Positions 8,268 to 16,187 of a stretch of 47,425 nt of DNA are shown one piece after another. Below the pieces are notes generated by a model, which was not told the DNA's origin, searched no databases, and worked only from the letters and a program-made list of their open reading frames with translations. The position numbers and the translations under genes are program-made. Numbering within the stretch: the stretch's first letter is position 1; each line of letters opens with the position of its first letter. The stretch is taken from the NCBI GenBank assembly GCA_964459305.1, contig CAYWNA010000083.1, positions 1 to 47,425 on the forward strand. The letters are read 5' to 3'. The DNA is from CAYWNA01 sp964459305. Its GTDB lineage: Bacteria > Planctomycetota > Planctomycetia > Pirellulales > Pirellulaceae.

Positions 8268-10898
8268 TCACGGTCCAGGCCGATAGGCCCCGGTTGTGTC
8301 GTATCCAAGCCCCGTGATCACGGCGTCCGCTTGGTTGCCTCCGGCGCCTTCGCCCCATTGGATATAGGCTGCCTTAGTCTGGGCCATCGGATCCGGGCCG
8401 CCGACAGCCCGACGGACGGCCAGTTGCTGTCCATCACGGAAGATCTGTACGTTTCCATCGACGCCGACCGCCAGCCGATAGGTGTGTGCAGCCGAGGCGT
8501 TATCCAGTTTGTCGGCGATCTGATCGAAGCCGCCGCCGCTCCAAAACACGGAAGACTTAGTTACCGTGATGAACGCACGCCCGATGCCTGGATCGTACGT
8601 TTCGAGGTCGATACCTCGGCTTTTCGACGTATTGCGGGTCACTTTCATCGTGATTTCGGCCGTGTGTCCCCTATCTGCAACAGCGTCGAAGATCTCCTTT
8701 GTGTCGCCGACCCAACGCACCCGTTGATTGGCCCCGGTCGTGATGCGCATCCCTCCGACCGGAAGCACCTTGACGGCTTCAGTTTCGGCAACGTTCGTGC
8801 CGTTGTATCGCCAGCCAGCCTCGCTGGGCAAGCCTGTCGGCCGGAAAACGGTCTGTAGTTCGGCTTTCGAACCCAGTTCCACTGGCTTGGGCGGGACTGG
8901 AGGCGGCGTGTTCAGCCAGACGAGATTGAAGGCGTAATGCTGCTTGGACGAGATCAAGTGAATCACGCCATTCGTCGTTTGACAGATCGAGAGGTACCCG
9001 CGCGGCTCGGCCGATGTGGCGCTCATGATAAACCGGCCGGTGTTGCCGCCGCCGTCGACCGTCCGCGGCCGTCCGTCGTCGGTGATCAGTCGCTTGATTT
9101 CCCACGACTGGCCTTCGTCGGGCGACAGAGCGGCGAACAGGCCCGAACCGACCTGCTTGTTGCCCGCGGCGTCGTGGAATCGCACTTCGCGGCCGAACGA
9201 GCAAAACAGGATCGGCCCTTCCCGCAGCCGTAAGATCACCAGCCGCTGGCCGCCGCCGATCGGTGGGAATGGGCTGGCGCTGTAGGTCCAGGTCTTCCCT
9301 AGGTCGTCGGAGATGCTCATTGGCATACGTCCGTCGATATTGTTGCCGCGGCCGAATGCCAGCAGCCGTCCATCCGAAAGCTGCACGAAGCCAGCGTGGA
9401 TCCCGGCAATCGACGCTCCGGTCGAGCCAGCCAAGAAGTCCGGCGCTGGTGCGTCTTCGCCGGGATCGATCCACGTCTTGCCGTCGTCGCGGCTGACCAA
9501 AACGGCGCTGCCTCCGGCGCCGCCGGGCACCGCGTCGCAGGGAACCAGGATCGCCCCTTCACGCGTTCGCAACACCGACTCGATCGGCATGTGGTGCAGA
9601 CCGTGTTCCGGCATGATCAAGCGGGCCTTCGACCAGGTGGCACCGTTGTCGGTCGAGGTTCGCATGACGGTCGCGAGGCTGCCCCACGTGGCAGCAGCGG
9701 AAAGCCCGTTGAAATGGTAGAGTGTGCCCTTTTCGTCGACCCAAAGCGCCGAGGCGTGATCGTTCCGATCCGGTGCGTCCCAGAAGTCCGACGCAACTTG
9801 CCACTCGTCTTCGCCGTAGGGCAGGCGGCTCGCGACGATCCCCAACTCCCGGCCGGGCTCGGTATTGCACGTGTACCAGATGGCCAGCAGGTCGCCATTC
9901 GCACAGTTTACCAGCGCGGGACAGTGGTTGTGACGATTGAACACCGGGCAGTCCTTGGCCACCGGCTGTTTGACATACTGCCGCGGGCCTCGGAAATACG
10001 ACCTCGCCGGATCGGGGCCTTTGGCTAGGCCGTCCGGAATCTTCTGCGAGACATTACGAGCACGAAGCGGTGTTGCCAGCACCGGCAAAGGTCCTGTGAC
10101 CGGCACCTCGGCCTGCACGACACGGAAACCGATCAGCCAACTCCTGTCCTCAGGCAACGTCCCGGAACGGTTCGCCGAACGCAGGAACTCCAGCGTGGTG
10201 GAATGGCTCCCGCCGCGAGTGACGCGGAAGCCTCCGTCGGCTCGACCAACCGGATCCGTCTGTGCATCAGCCGCATAGGGCCCGTACCAATCCAGGCACC
10301 ATTCCTCGACATTGCCGTGCATGTCGTACAGGCCCCACGCATTTGGCGGAGTCTTCCCGACGTGCAAAAGAACAATATCACTTGCAGATTGTCTTCCGGG
10401 AAACCAACTGATCCCGACATTCTTGTGAAACGGCTCCGGCAGCGTCTCGCCCGTGTGATAGGGTGTCGTCGCGCCGGCTCGGCAAGCGTATTCCCATTCC
10501 GCTTCGGTGGGCAATCGATACGGTTTGTCTTCCTCCTCGCTGAGCCATTTGCAGAAAGCCATGGCTTCCTCCCACGAGACAAACACCACCGCTTCCTCGT
10601 CTTCTTTCGAGAATCCCAATTCGCCTCGCAGTTGCTTATGCTGCGGATCGAACTGTTCGTACTGGACGTTAGTCACCTCGCTCGCGCCCATGAAGAACGG
10701 TCCGTCAATCGTCACCTTATGCGCGGGACCTTCATCCCAGTCACCGTCCGCCGATCCCATCTCGAACGACCCCGGTTCAATCCGGACCATTTTCATCCCC
10801 AGCGAGTTCGTGACAGCCTCCTCGCCGAAACTTCGGTTCTGAGGCATCGTCAAGGCAGCCGTAAGTGCCAAAACCAAGCAAGCGTAGCACCTCATCAT
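8268..10898 (-). CDS. FGE-like (SUMF1) domain fused to sialidase and C-terminal LamG-like domain
   Basis: An 876-residue secreted protein in three parts. After a signal peptide, residues about 31-262 are a formylglycine-generating-enzyme-type domain (NSLGMKMVRIEPGSFEMGS, EVTNVQYEQF, RLPTEAEWEYACRAG, GNVEEWCLDWY, RVTRGGSHSTT). The catalytic Cys pair that follows RGGS in true FGE is absent (HSTT...RSANR), so sulfatase activation is unlikely. Residues about 315-660 form a BNR/sialidase propeller with four Asp boxes (STDNGATW, SRDDGKTW, SDDLGKTW, SPDEGQSW). The last ~190 residues look like a jelly-roll (LamG/DUF1080-like) carbohydrate-binding domain. AGGAG precedes the ATG by five bases. A family B repeat lies 15 bp upstream. 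It may cleave or bind a terminal sugar from extracellular glycan; the sialic acid specificity is unproven. Confidence 0.87.
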   Translation of the reverse strand: MMRCYACLVLALTAALTMPQNRSFGEEAVTNSLGMKMVRIEPGSFEMGSADGDWDEGPAHKVTIDGPFFMGASEVTNVQYEQFDPQHKQLRGELGFSKEDEEAVVFVSWEEAMAFCKWLSEEEDKPYRLPTEAEWEYACRAGATTPYHTGETLPEPFHKNVGISWFPGRQSASDIVLLHVGKTPPNAWGLYDMHGNVEEWCLDWYGPYAADAQTDPVGRADGGFRVTRGGSHSTTLEFLRSANRSGTLPEDRSWLIGFRVVQAEVPVTGPLPVLATPLRARNVSQKIPDGLAKGPDPARSYFRGPRQYVKQPVAKDCPVFNRHNHCPALVNCANGDLLAIWYTCNTEPGRELGIVASRLPYGEDEWQVASDFWDAPDRNDHASALWVDEKGTLYHFNGLSAAATWGSLATVMRTSTDNGATWSKARLIMPEHGLHHMPIESVLRTREGAILVPCDAVPGGAGGSAVLVSRDDGKTWIDPGEDAPAPDFLAGSTGASIAGIHAGFVQLSDGRLLAFGRGNNIDGRMPMSISDDLGKTWTYSASPFPPIGGGQRLVILRLREGPILFCSFGREVRFHDAAGNKQVGSGLFAALSPDEGQSWEIKRLITDDGRPRTVDGGGNTGRFIMSATSAEPRGYLSICQTTNGVIHLISSKQHYAFNLVWLNTPPPVPPKPVELGSKAELQTVFRPTGLPSEAGWRYNGTNVAETEAVKVLPVGGMRITTGANQRVRWVGDTKEIFDAVADRGHTAEITMKVTRNTSKSRGIDLETYDPGIGRAFITVTKSSVFWSGGGFDQIADKLDNASAAHTYRLAVGVDGNVQIFRDGQQLAVRRAVGGPDPMAQTKAAYIQWGEGAGGNQADAVITGLGYDTTGAYRPGP

Positions 10899-10912
10899 CG
10901 AGCTCCTTTCAT

Positions 10913-11012
10913 CTTATCCGTGTGTCTCCATCCGTGTGCGTCTCGCAATGCGCGACTCGGTCCACATAACCCGCAAGTTGCTGTCGCCCACGGATAGAGG
11001 CACACGGATAAG
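10913..11012. repeat. Family B ~100-bp inverted-end repeat, copy B
   Basis: The best copy: perfect 12-bp terminal inverted repeats CTTATCCGTGTG (10913-10924) and CACACGGATAAG (11001-11012), with nested inner arms CATCCGTG / CACGGAT. It sits between the GxxExxY gene stop (11015) and the start of the FGE-like/sialidase gene (10898). With copy C it brackets the GxxExxY gene as a direct repeat. Confidence 0.9.
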
Positions 11013-11014
11013 AG

Positions 11015-11812
11015 TTAGGCAATACTGACAGCCTTCATGTCCAGTTCGTTCTTGCCGAAGTTCACTGCCACACCGTAACGAAGTCCAAGATTACTCACGT
11101 AGGATTCAGTTCGCGCGATGTCGAATTGGCTGGGCCCATCTTTCAGTGCCATCACAACGCAAGGTATCCTCCCATCCACCACGATGCAATCGATTGGAAA
11201 ACTGCCCAACGGCTGGCCGTTGTAGTGCGGTTCGGCCCATGGTTCCAGGTTCAGACGATGGCCTGCGTCCTCCAGCACAGCGGCAAACAACTTTCGGTAG
11301 GTCCCTTCACCGTATCCCAAGCCGTATTGGTTGCCCACCGTCAAAAGGGCCTGTCGGATAGCAGCCGTCGAGTCCCTTTCCGCGCCCCCGATGCGTCCCT
11401 TCACCGCGTCCCAGTCCTCGTTGATCAGCACCGACTTCTCGTCGAACACGCGCCGCTCGTCAACGATCCGCTCACGTCCAAAATTGACCAAGAAACCAAG
11501 CCGGATGTGGGAAGCCTTGAGATACGAGAATAGTTGAATGTAGTGTTCTCTCGCGAAATCCTCTCGTATTGCTTTCAATTCCAATACCACTTTTTCGGCC
11601 ACAATGAAATCTGGGATCAATTCCAAGACTTTCTGGTTCTTGTAGACCAGCGCAAGGTGCGGATGAGGCTGAGCGGGAATTCCACGCGCTGCGAATGCCT
11701 TTATCAGTCCCTCCTGATAAGCCTCTTCCGGCAACCCGAAACCAACTTGCTTCTGCACATCAAAGAAACAGCCTCTCAATGTGTACGTGAATTCCTCATC
11801 GATCAGCGTCAT
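11015..11812 (-). CDS. GxxExxY family protein, tandem two-domain (PD-(D/E)XK-like)
   Basis: A 265-residue soluble protein made of two copies of the GxxExxY domain (the PDDEXK_3-like family). Domain 1 has GFGLPEEAYQEGL, then IPDFIVAEKVVLELKAI with D..E.K spacing of a PD-(D/E)XK nuclease core, and LGFLVNFG. Domain 2 repeats the pattern with GYGEGTYRKLF, IDCIVVDGRIPCVVMALKD and YGVAVNFGKN; here the E-L-K is replaced by M-A-L-K, so this half has probably lost metal-dependent catalysis. The start at 11812 is chosen because the upstream open frame (to 11914) is encoded by family B repeat copy C. Repeats B and C flank the gene as direct copies. The cellular role of the family is not established; nuclease activity is an inference from the motif. 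Confidence 0.85.
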   Translation of the reverse strand: MTLIDEEFTYTLRGCFFDVQKQVGFGLPEEAYQEGLIKAFAARGIPAQPHPHLALVYKNQKVLELIPDFIVAEKVVLELKAIREDFAREHYIQLFSYLKASHIRLGFLVNFGRERIVDERRVFDEKSVLINEDWDAVKGRIGGAERDSTAAIRQALLTVGNQYGLGYGEGTYRKLFAAVLEDAGHRLNLEPWAEPHYNGQPLGSFPIDCIVVDGRIPCVVMALKDGPSQFDIARTESYVSNLGLRYGVAVNFGKNELDMKAVSIA

Positions 11813-11822
11813 GACAATTCTT

Positions 11823-11919
11823 CTTATCCGTGTGCGTCTATCCGTGTGCGTCTCGCAATTCTCGGTTTGGCCCCACAATCCGCAAATTGCTTTCGCCCAC
11901 GGATAGAAGCACACGGATG
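11823..11919. repeat. Family B ~100-bp inverted-end repeat, copy C
   Basis: Starts CTTATCCGTGTG (11823-11834) and ends CACACGGATG (to 11919), so the right end is slightly eroded. It is closely similar to copies A and B through the middle (GCAA..TTGCTTTCGCCCACGGATAGA). It lies 11 bp upstream of the GxxExxY start codon and 22 bp from the decayed gene remnant. Confidence 0.88.
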
Positions 11920-11940
11920 TTGGTCAGGCATTTCCCAATC

Positions 11941-12183
11941 CTACTTCTCCTCGCCGTTCAGTGGCGCCCAAACTGTTCCGGGCCGGGATGAAACGAAAAC
12001 ACGAAGGCATCGAAGCATTGCCTCAGGAGTTTGATCCGCGCATCTCGATAGGCGCGTCGGAGATAACAATCGAGCAATCGGGGCTCCCTTCGCCGACAAG
12101 GACCAACGGCTGGGAGGCCGTCGGACTTGCGGCGAGTGGGAAGGCCAGAATCGCGACGGTTATTTCGTCTTCTCCGTACTCAT
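11941..12183 (-). pseudogene. Decayed N-terminus of a secreted protein (possibly DUF4838-like)
   Basis: An ATG at 12183 overlaps the MFS stop codon (ATGA, 12180-12183) and reads MSTEKTK before a stop. One frame over, without its own start, follows a good signal peptide and mature start (ITVAILAFPLAAS, then QPLVLVGEGSPDCSIVISDA). That resembles the first strand of DUF4838/alpha-glucuronidase-like proteins ('vlv..g.p...Iv....'). This frame stops after MRGSNS (near 12023), and another frame runs to WAPLNGEEK and a stop at 11941. A one-base shift near 12160 plus a deletion would explain the pattern. The remnant ends next to family B copy C, so the cassette and the decay may be linked. Family assignment is by eye and weak. 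Confidence 0.45.
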
Positions 12184-13478
12184 TCAGGCAGTTCTTCGTC
12201 TTTGGTTTCCGGAGCAAACCAAAGCAGGACCAAACCAACCAGGAACAATGAGGCCATGACGGTGACGGCCCACCGCAGTCCAAGCATATCACGCAGTTGG
12301 CCGCGGACCAGCAGCATCAGCGCCGAGACGAACCGGCCCACGTTGAAACAAAAGCTGGCTCCCGTGGCCCTCAACCGTGTGGGGAACAGCTCGGGGAAGT
12401 AGATCGCGTAGCCGGCGTGCATCCCGACGACAAAAAATGCCGTGACGGGCAGAAGTACCATGGTGTGCCAGTATTCCTGGCATGCCAGGAACGTGATGGG
12501 CACCACAATCAGGGCGCCCACGTGATAGAAGGCAAAGGCAATGCGTCGATTCGTAAGCATGGTGATCGGCGCGAACAGCACCAATCCGGCGAAGCCACCG
12601 GTGAAGTTCATGATCAGGTAGGCAAAACTGGCGGCACTGCGACGCTCTTCGGCCGACACGCTGTCGCCCAGCACCTCGTGGACCAGTTCCGGTCCCCAGG
12701 CATACACACCCCAGTAGGTCCCCAGCCCGACGGACGCCAGGCCCAGCCCGATCAGCGCTCGGCTTCGCCAGGGTCCCGGACCCAACAGCTCACGAAGGCT
12801 CCCGCCTTTCGGCTTTGGTTTCGTGTCGTCCGATCCGCCAGGCGAGGCGGCTTCCCATTTCTCCGATTCCTTGAGGCTCACCAGCACCCACACGACGAGC
12901 AAAGCGGGTAACAAACCCACAAGGAATGCCGGTCGCCAGTCGGTTGCCCGGTCCAGGAACATTCCGATTCCCGCCGCGAGTACGGCGCCCAGGACGCTTG
13001 ATGCGTGAAAAAGGCCGCCGGCCATTGCGCGAGCTTTCTTGGGGAATACCTCGGCCACAAGCGAGGCAGCGATCGCCCATTCGCCCGCGACCCCCATGGC
13101 TACGAAGAACCGCAGCGCCACAATATGCCACGGGTCTTGCGCGAAGTAGTGCAGTCCGGTAAAAGCGGAATAGGTCAGAATGCTCCAGACCATACTCTGC
13201 CTGCGCCCCACACGGTCGGCCAGAATGCCAAACAGCAGACCCCCAAACGCTCCGCCGATCAAGAACGAGGCGAAACCGACATTGCCAAACCAATCGACGG
13301 CCGGATCGTTTTCAGCCACACCCAGCAGATCAGCCATAACGGGCGTCTTGAACACGGCAAAAAGCTGTCCTTCGAACACGTCGAAGATCCAGCCCAGACA
13401 GGCAATCACAAATACGAGCCACTGGTAGCGTGTGATCCCGTCGTACCAGCGGCCTTCATTCTTGTTCAAGTCGTTCAT
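12180..13478 (-). CDS. MFS transporter
   Basis: A 432-residue membrane protein with 12 hydrophobic segments. Loop 2-3 carries GILADRVGRRQSMVWSILTYS, the MFS signature, and the second half has PELFPTRLRATGASFCFNVGR, typical of sugar-porter/aromatic-acid:H+ type families. The central loop (about residues 200-220, SEKWEAASPGG..KPKPKGGSL) is hydrophilic. The ATG at 13478 overlaps the stop of the upstream DMT gene (ATGA, 13475-13478), which decides the start against the longer frame beginning at 13517 and implies translational coupling. Substrate unknown; location in a glycan island suggests a sugar or sugar acid. Confidence 0.9.
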   Translation of the reverse strand: MNDLNKNEGRWYDGITRYQWLVFVIACLGWIFDVFEGQLFAVFKTPVMADLLGVAENDPAVDWFGNVGFASFLIGGAFGGLLFGILADRVGRRQSMVWSILTYSAFTGLHYFAQDPWHIVALRFFVAMGVAGEWAIAASLVAEVFPKKARAMAGGLFHASSVLGAVLAAGIGMFLDRATDWRPAFLVGLLPALLVVWVLVSLKESEKWEAASPGGSDDTKPKPKGGSLRELLGPGPWRSRALIGLGLASVGLGTYWGVYAWGPELVHEVLGDSVSAEERRSAASFAYLIMNFTGGFAGLVLFAPITMLTNRRIAFAFYHVGALIVVPITFLACQEYWHTMVLLPVTAFFVVGMHAGYAIYFPELFPTRLRATGASFCFNVGRFVSALMLLVRGQLRDMLGLRWAVTVMASLFLVGLVLLWFAPETKDEELPE

Positions 13479-14485
13479 TCGATCTCGTCTCCATTCTGAT
13501 GTTGCACAGGTTCGCAAACACAGCCTGCCGGCACAGATTCACCGGTTGCCTGCGGGTATTCAATTGCCGCTTCACCGCTGACCTGATCATCGTTTGCGGC
13601 CGTGGCGAGGCGCCGTTCCATCTGAATCAGTGTCGCCAGCCCGGCCAGTATAATCACCGCGCCCAGGCATTGAAGCATGGACAATTCGACTCCCCAAAGA
13701 GGCCATTCCACGACTGCGATGAGCACCGGCGCGGCGAGCATGAACATCCGCAGTTTCCAAACGTCCATCCGGCGAAGCGCCACGTAGTAAAGCGGAAGCG
13801 AAACAGCCAACAACACGCCGAGCAAGACGATCCAGCCCACGGCGCCCGGCGACCCGACCGACTCTGCCATCCGCGGAAAGTCACCGCCGATCGCGGCCAG
13901 GCCGACGAATCCCAATGTGCTGATAGCATGGTTGTACAGCGCCACCGACTCTTCATCCATCACTCGCATGATATGTCGGATGATAAATGCATTCACGGAG
14001 GTCCCAAACGCTGCGACGACGGTCAGCAGGTCGCCCACGAGGTGTCCACCCCAATCGAAGTGATCGATCTCCGTCAGAAGGGCCAGTCCCACGAACATAA
14101 TTGGCAGCAATGCCAACTGGGCCAGCCCGATTCGCTCTAATCCCAAGAGCGCCCCGATGAGGACGACGAACAGGACGTCGAAGCGGAAGAGCATGCCTAT
14201 GTTCGTGGCGGTGGTCCACTTGGCCGCCCCAAACCAGGAGAGGTTGATGACGATCGAGATCACGCCCATCAGTACCAGCCAACCGCCTTTGCCACGCGGT
14301 CGCAGACGCCGCCAACCGACTCCTGTCGCCAGGATCCAACCGGCCAGAAGCGGCACCGTCACGCACCGCGACAGCGTGCCCACCAGCCCCACCGGCCATT
14401 CTTCGACGCTGATCAGTCCGCGCAAACACAGCGTCACCGCCACCCAGGGTACAATCGCCAGAGCTGCGTACAACGCTGCCTTCAT
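13475..14485 (-). CDS. DMT superfamily (EamA-like) transporter
   Basis: A 336-residue inner-membrane protein with ten hydrophobic segments in two similar halves, as in EamA/DMT permeases. The first half includes NLSWFGAAKWTTATNIGMLF and VLFVVLIGALLGLERIG, and the second AVSLPLYYVALRRMDVWKLRMFML; both are the 'tTA..a.l' and 'P..Y..al.r' type segments of the family. The last ~40 residues are hydrophilic and extend beyond the usual ~300. It overlaps the MFS gene by four bases. Direction and substrate of transport cannot be inferred. It is the first gene of the minus-strand block; no strong promoter was seen in the 136 bp between it and the divergent sulfatase gene. Confidence 0.85.
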   Translation of the reverse strand: MKAALYAALAIVPWVAVTLCLRGLISVEEWPVGLVGTLSRCVTVPLLAGWILATGVGWRRLRPRGKGGWLVLMGVISIVINLSWFGAAKWTTATNIGMLFRFDVLFVVLIGALLGLERIGLAQLALLPIMFVGLALLTEIDHFDWGGHLVGDLLTVVAAFGTSVNAFIIRHIMRVMDEESVALYNHAISTLGFVGLAAIGGDFPRMAESVGSPGAVGWIVLLGVLLAVSLPLYYVALRRMDVWKLRMFMLAAPVLIAVVEWPLWGVELSMLQCLGAVIILAGLATLIQMERRLATAANDDQVSGEAAIEYPQATGESVPAGCVCEPVQHQNGDEIE

Positions 14486-14621
14486 TACCGTGAACCCGTT
14501 CTGCGCCTGCGGCGCGGCCGCTCAGGCGGGTAGAATAAACGTGCCAAACAAACCTTAGATGATTTTGCACAATTTCGCGTTGCATGCTATGAGGCTACAA
14601 TGTTTCAGAAAGGAGAAAACC

Positions 14622-16100
14622 ATGAAACAGACAGTTATCGCCCGGGTGCCGACTGCTTTTGGTCCACTTGTCGCCGGTCTACTGTGTCTCGCGGGTCCGG
14701 CTTTGGCCCAGAAACCGAACATTGTCCTGATGCTGCCCGACAACTTGGGTTACGGCGATGTGGGATTCCTGGGGACTGGCGGCGAACTGCGGGGCATGCC
14801 GACGCCGCGGATCGATCAACTTGCCCGCGAGAGTTTACGTTTCACCCAGTTCCTTACAGAGCCGGGCTGCACGCCTTCTCGCGCGGCGCTGCAGACGGGC
14901 CGATATCCCATCCGCTCGGGTCTGTCGCTGGTCCTGGTGAAAGGCGCAGCCAACACGCTGCAGGCCAAGGAAATCACGATGGCCGAAATGCTGAAGCCCG
15001 TGGGCTACAAGACCGCCTACGTGGGCAAGTGGCATTTGGGGTATGCCCAGGAGAGTCAGCCGCAATATCAAGGGTACGACGAGTGGCGGATCGGCTTCCT
15101 TGGCTCGACCGACGTGACAAGCTACCGCCGAGAGATGTCGAAGTACCATGCGCCCGACGCAATCGTTGAGAAAGCAATCCACCACATCGTCGAAGCCGCC
15201 GCACCCAACACACCGGCAAGAGAGGTGCGCGTGTACGACATCGCCTACCGGCGCCAGATCGAAAAAGACATCGCGGACTACTCGGTCGACTACATCAAGC
15301 GCCATGCCAAGGGGAAGAAACCGTTTTTCTTGACGGTGGCATGGACTCGCCCCCATTACCCCAACGTGACGCATCCGGACTTCGAGGGCAAATCTCGCAT
15401 CGGCCAGTACGGCGACAGCGTGATGGAGCTCGACTATCGCAGCGGACAGGTGCTCGATGCCATCCGCGAGGCGGGGATCGAGGACGAGACGATCGTCCTG
15501 TTCCTGTCCGACAACGGCCCCCAGCGTACGACCATTTTCCGCGAAGATCTCATGGCTGGCTCCTCAGGCCAGTTTCGCGGTGAGCTCTTCGACCCTTACG
15601 AGGGAGGCATCCGGACGGTCGGCATGATCAAATGGCCCGGCAAGATCAAACCCCGCTCGACCAACGCGATGATTTCTCTTCTGGATATCTTTCCCACGCT
15701 GGCTGGGTTTGTCGGAGGCAACGTTCCGCACGACCGCCCGTTCGACGGAATCGATCACAGCGATTTCTTCCTCGGCAAGACGGACGATGCTCCGCGGGAG
15801 TCTTTGATCACCTTCATCAGAGACCGCATCGCCGCGGTACGTTGGCGCCAGTGGCGGATCTATCCGCGCACGGTTCTCGCGGCTCCCGACGTGCTGAATA
15901 CCACGGGCGTTCAGGGGATTGTCGCCGAAAACAGCGGCTACCCCGCCGTGTATAACATCGAGTGGGATCCGCGTGAGAAGTGGAACCTACTGATCGAAAA
16001 TAGCTGGGTGCTGGGGCCTTACATGAAAGCAATCCAAGACTATCAAAAGACGCTGAAAGACCATCCCAACCCACCCGCACCGAACTTCACAGACTACTGA
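14622..16100 (+). CDS. Secreted sulfatase, formylglycine-dependent
   Basis: A 492-residue sulfatase with a signal peptide (cleavage near ALAQ-KPN). The maturation signature is EPGCTPSRAALQTGRYP with the Cys at residue 83. KWHLGYAQESQPQYQGYDEW and FLSDNGPQ are later active-site blocks, and EGGIRTVGMIKWPGKI is typical. The N-terminal metal motif reads LPDNLGYGD, i.e. Asp-Asn where most sulfatases have Asp-Asp. The ATG at 14622 has AGGAG seven bases upstream (14611-14615); the longer frame from 14559 has no ribosome site. It starts the plus-strand block and is followed at 87 bp by the Gfo/Idh/MocA gene. It likely desulfates a glycan outside the cytoplasm. Confidence 0.92.
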   Translation: MKQTVIARVPTAFGPLVAGLLCLAGPALAQKPNIVLMLPDNLGYGDVGFLGTGGELRGMPTPRIDQLARESLRFTQFLTEPGCTPSRAALQTGRYPIRSGLSLVLVKGAANTLQAKEITMAEMLKPVGYKTAYVGKWHLGYAQESQPQYQGYDEWRIGFLGSTDVTSYRREMSKYHAPDAIVEKAIHHIVEAAAPNTPAREVRVYDIAYRRQIEKDIADYSVDYIKRHAKGKKPFFLTVAWTRPHYPNVTHPDFEGKSRIGQYGDSVMELDYRSGQVLDAIREAGIEDETIVLFLSDNGPQRTTIFREDLMAGSSGQFRGELFDPYEGGIRTVGMIKWPGKIKPRSTNAMISLLDIFPTLAGFVGGNVPHDRPFDGIDHSDFFLGKTDDAPRESLITFIRDRIAAVRWRQWRIYPRTVLAAPDVLNTTGVQGIVAENSGYPAVYNIEWDPREKWNLLIENSWVLGPYMKAIQDYQKTLKDHPNPPAPNFTDY

Positions 16101-16187
16101 GTTCTGCGCCAACCGCAGCTTGATCCGCCAGGATCGGCGTGTCATATTGCGGCATGTGATTTCCGATTCGCACCAAAGGAGGACGCC

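Noticed and set aside
11815..11914. Longer N-terminus for the GxxExxY protein
   Set aside because: Encoded by family B repeat copy C; the protein family begins at the Met at 11812.
14486..14621. TACAAT at 14596-14601 as a sulfatase promoter
   Set aside because: No acceptable -35 element at the right distance, and it would leave only about 14 bases of leader.
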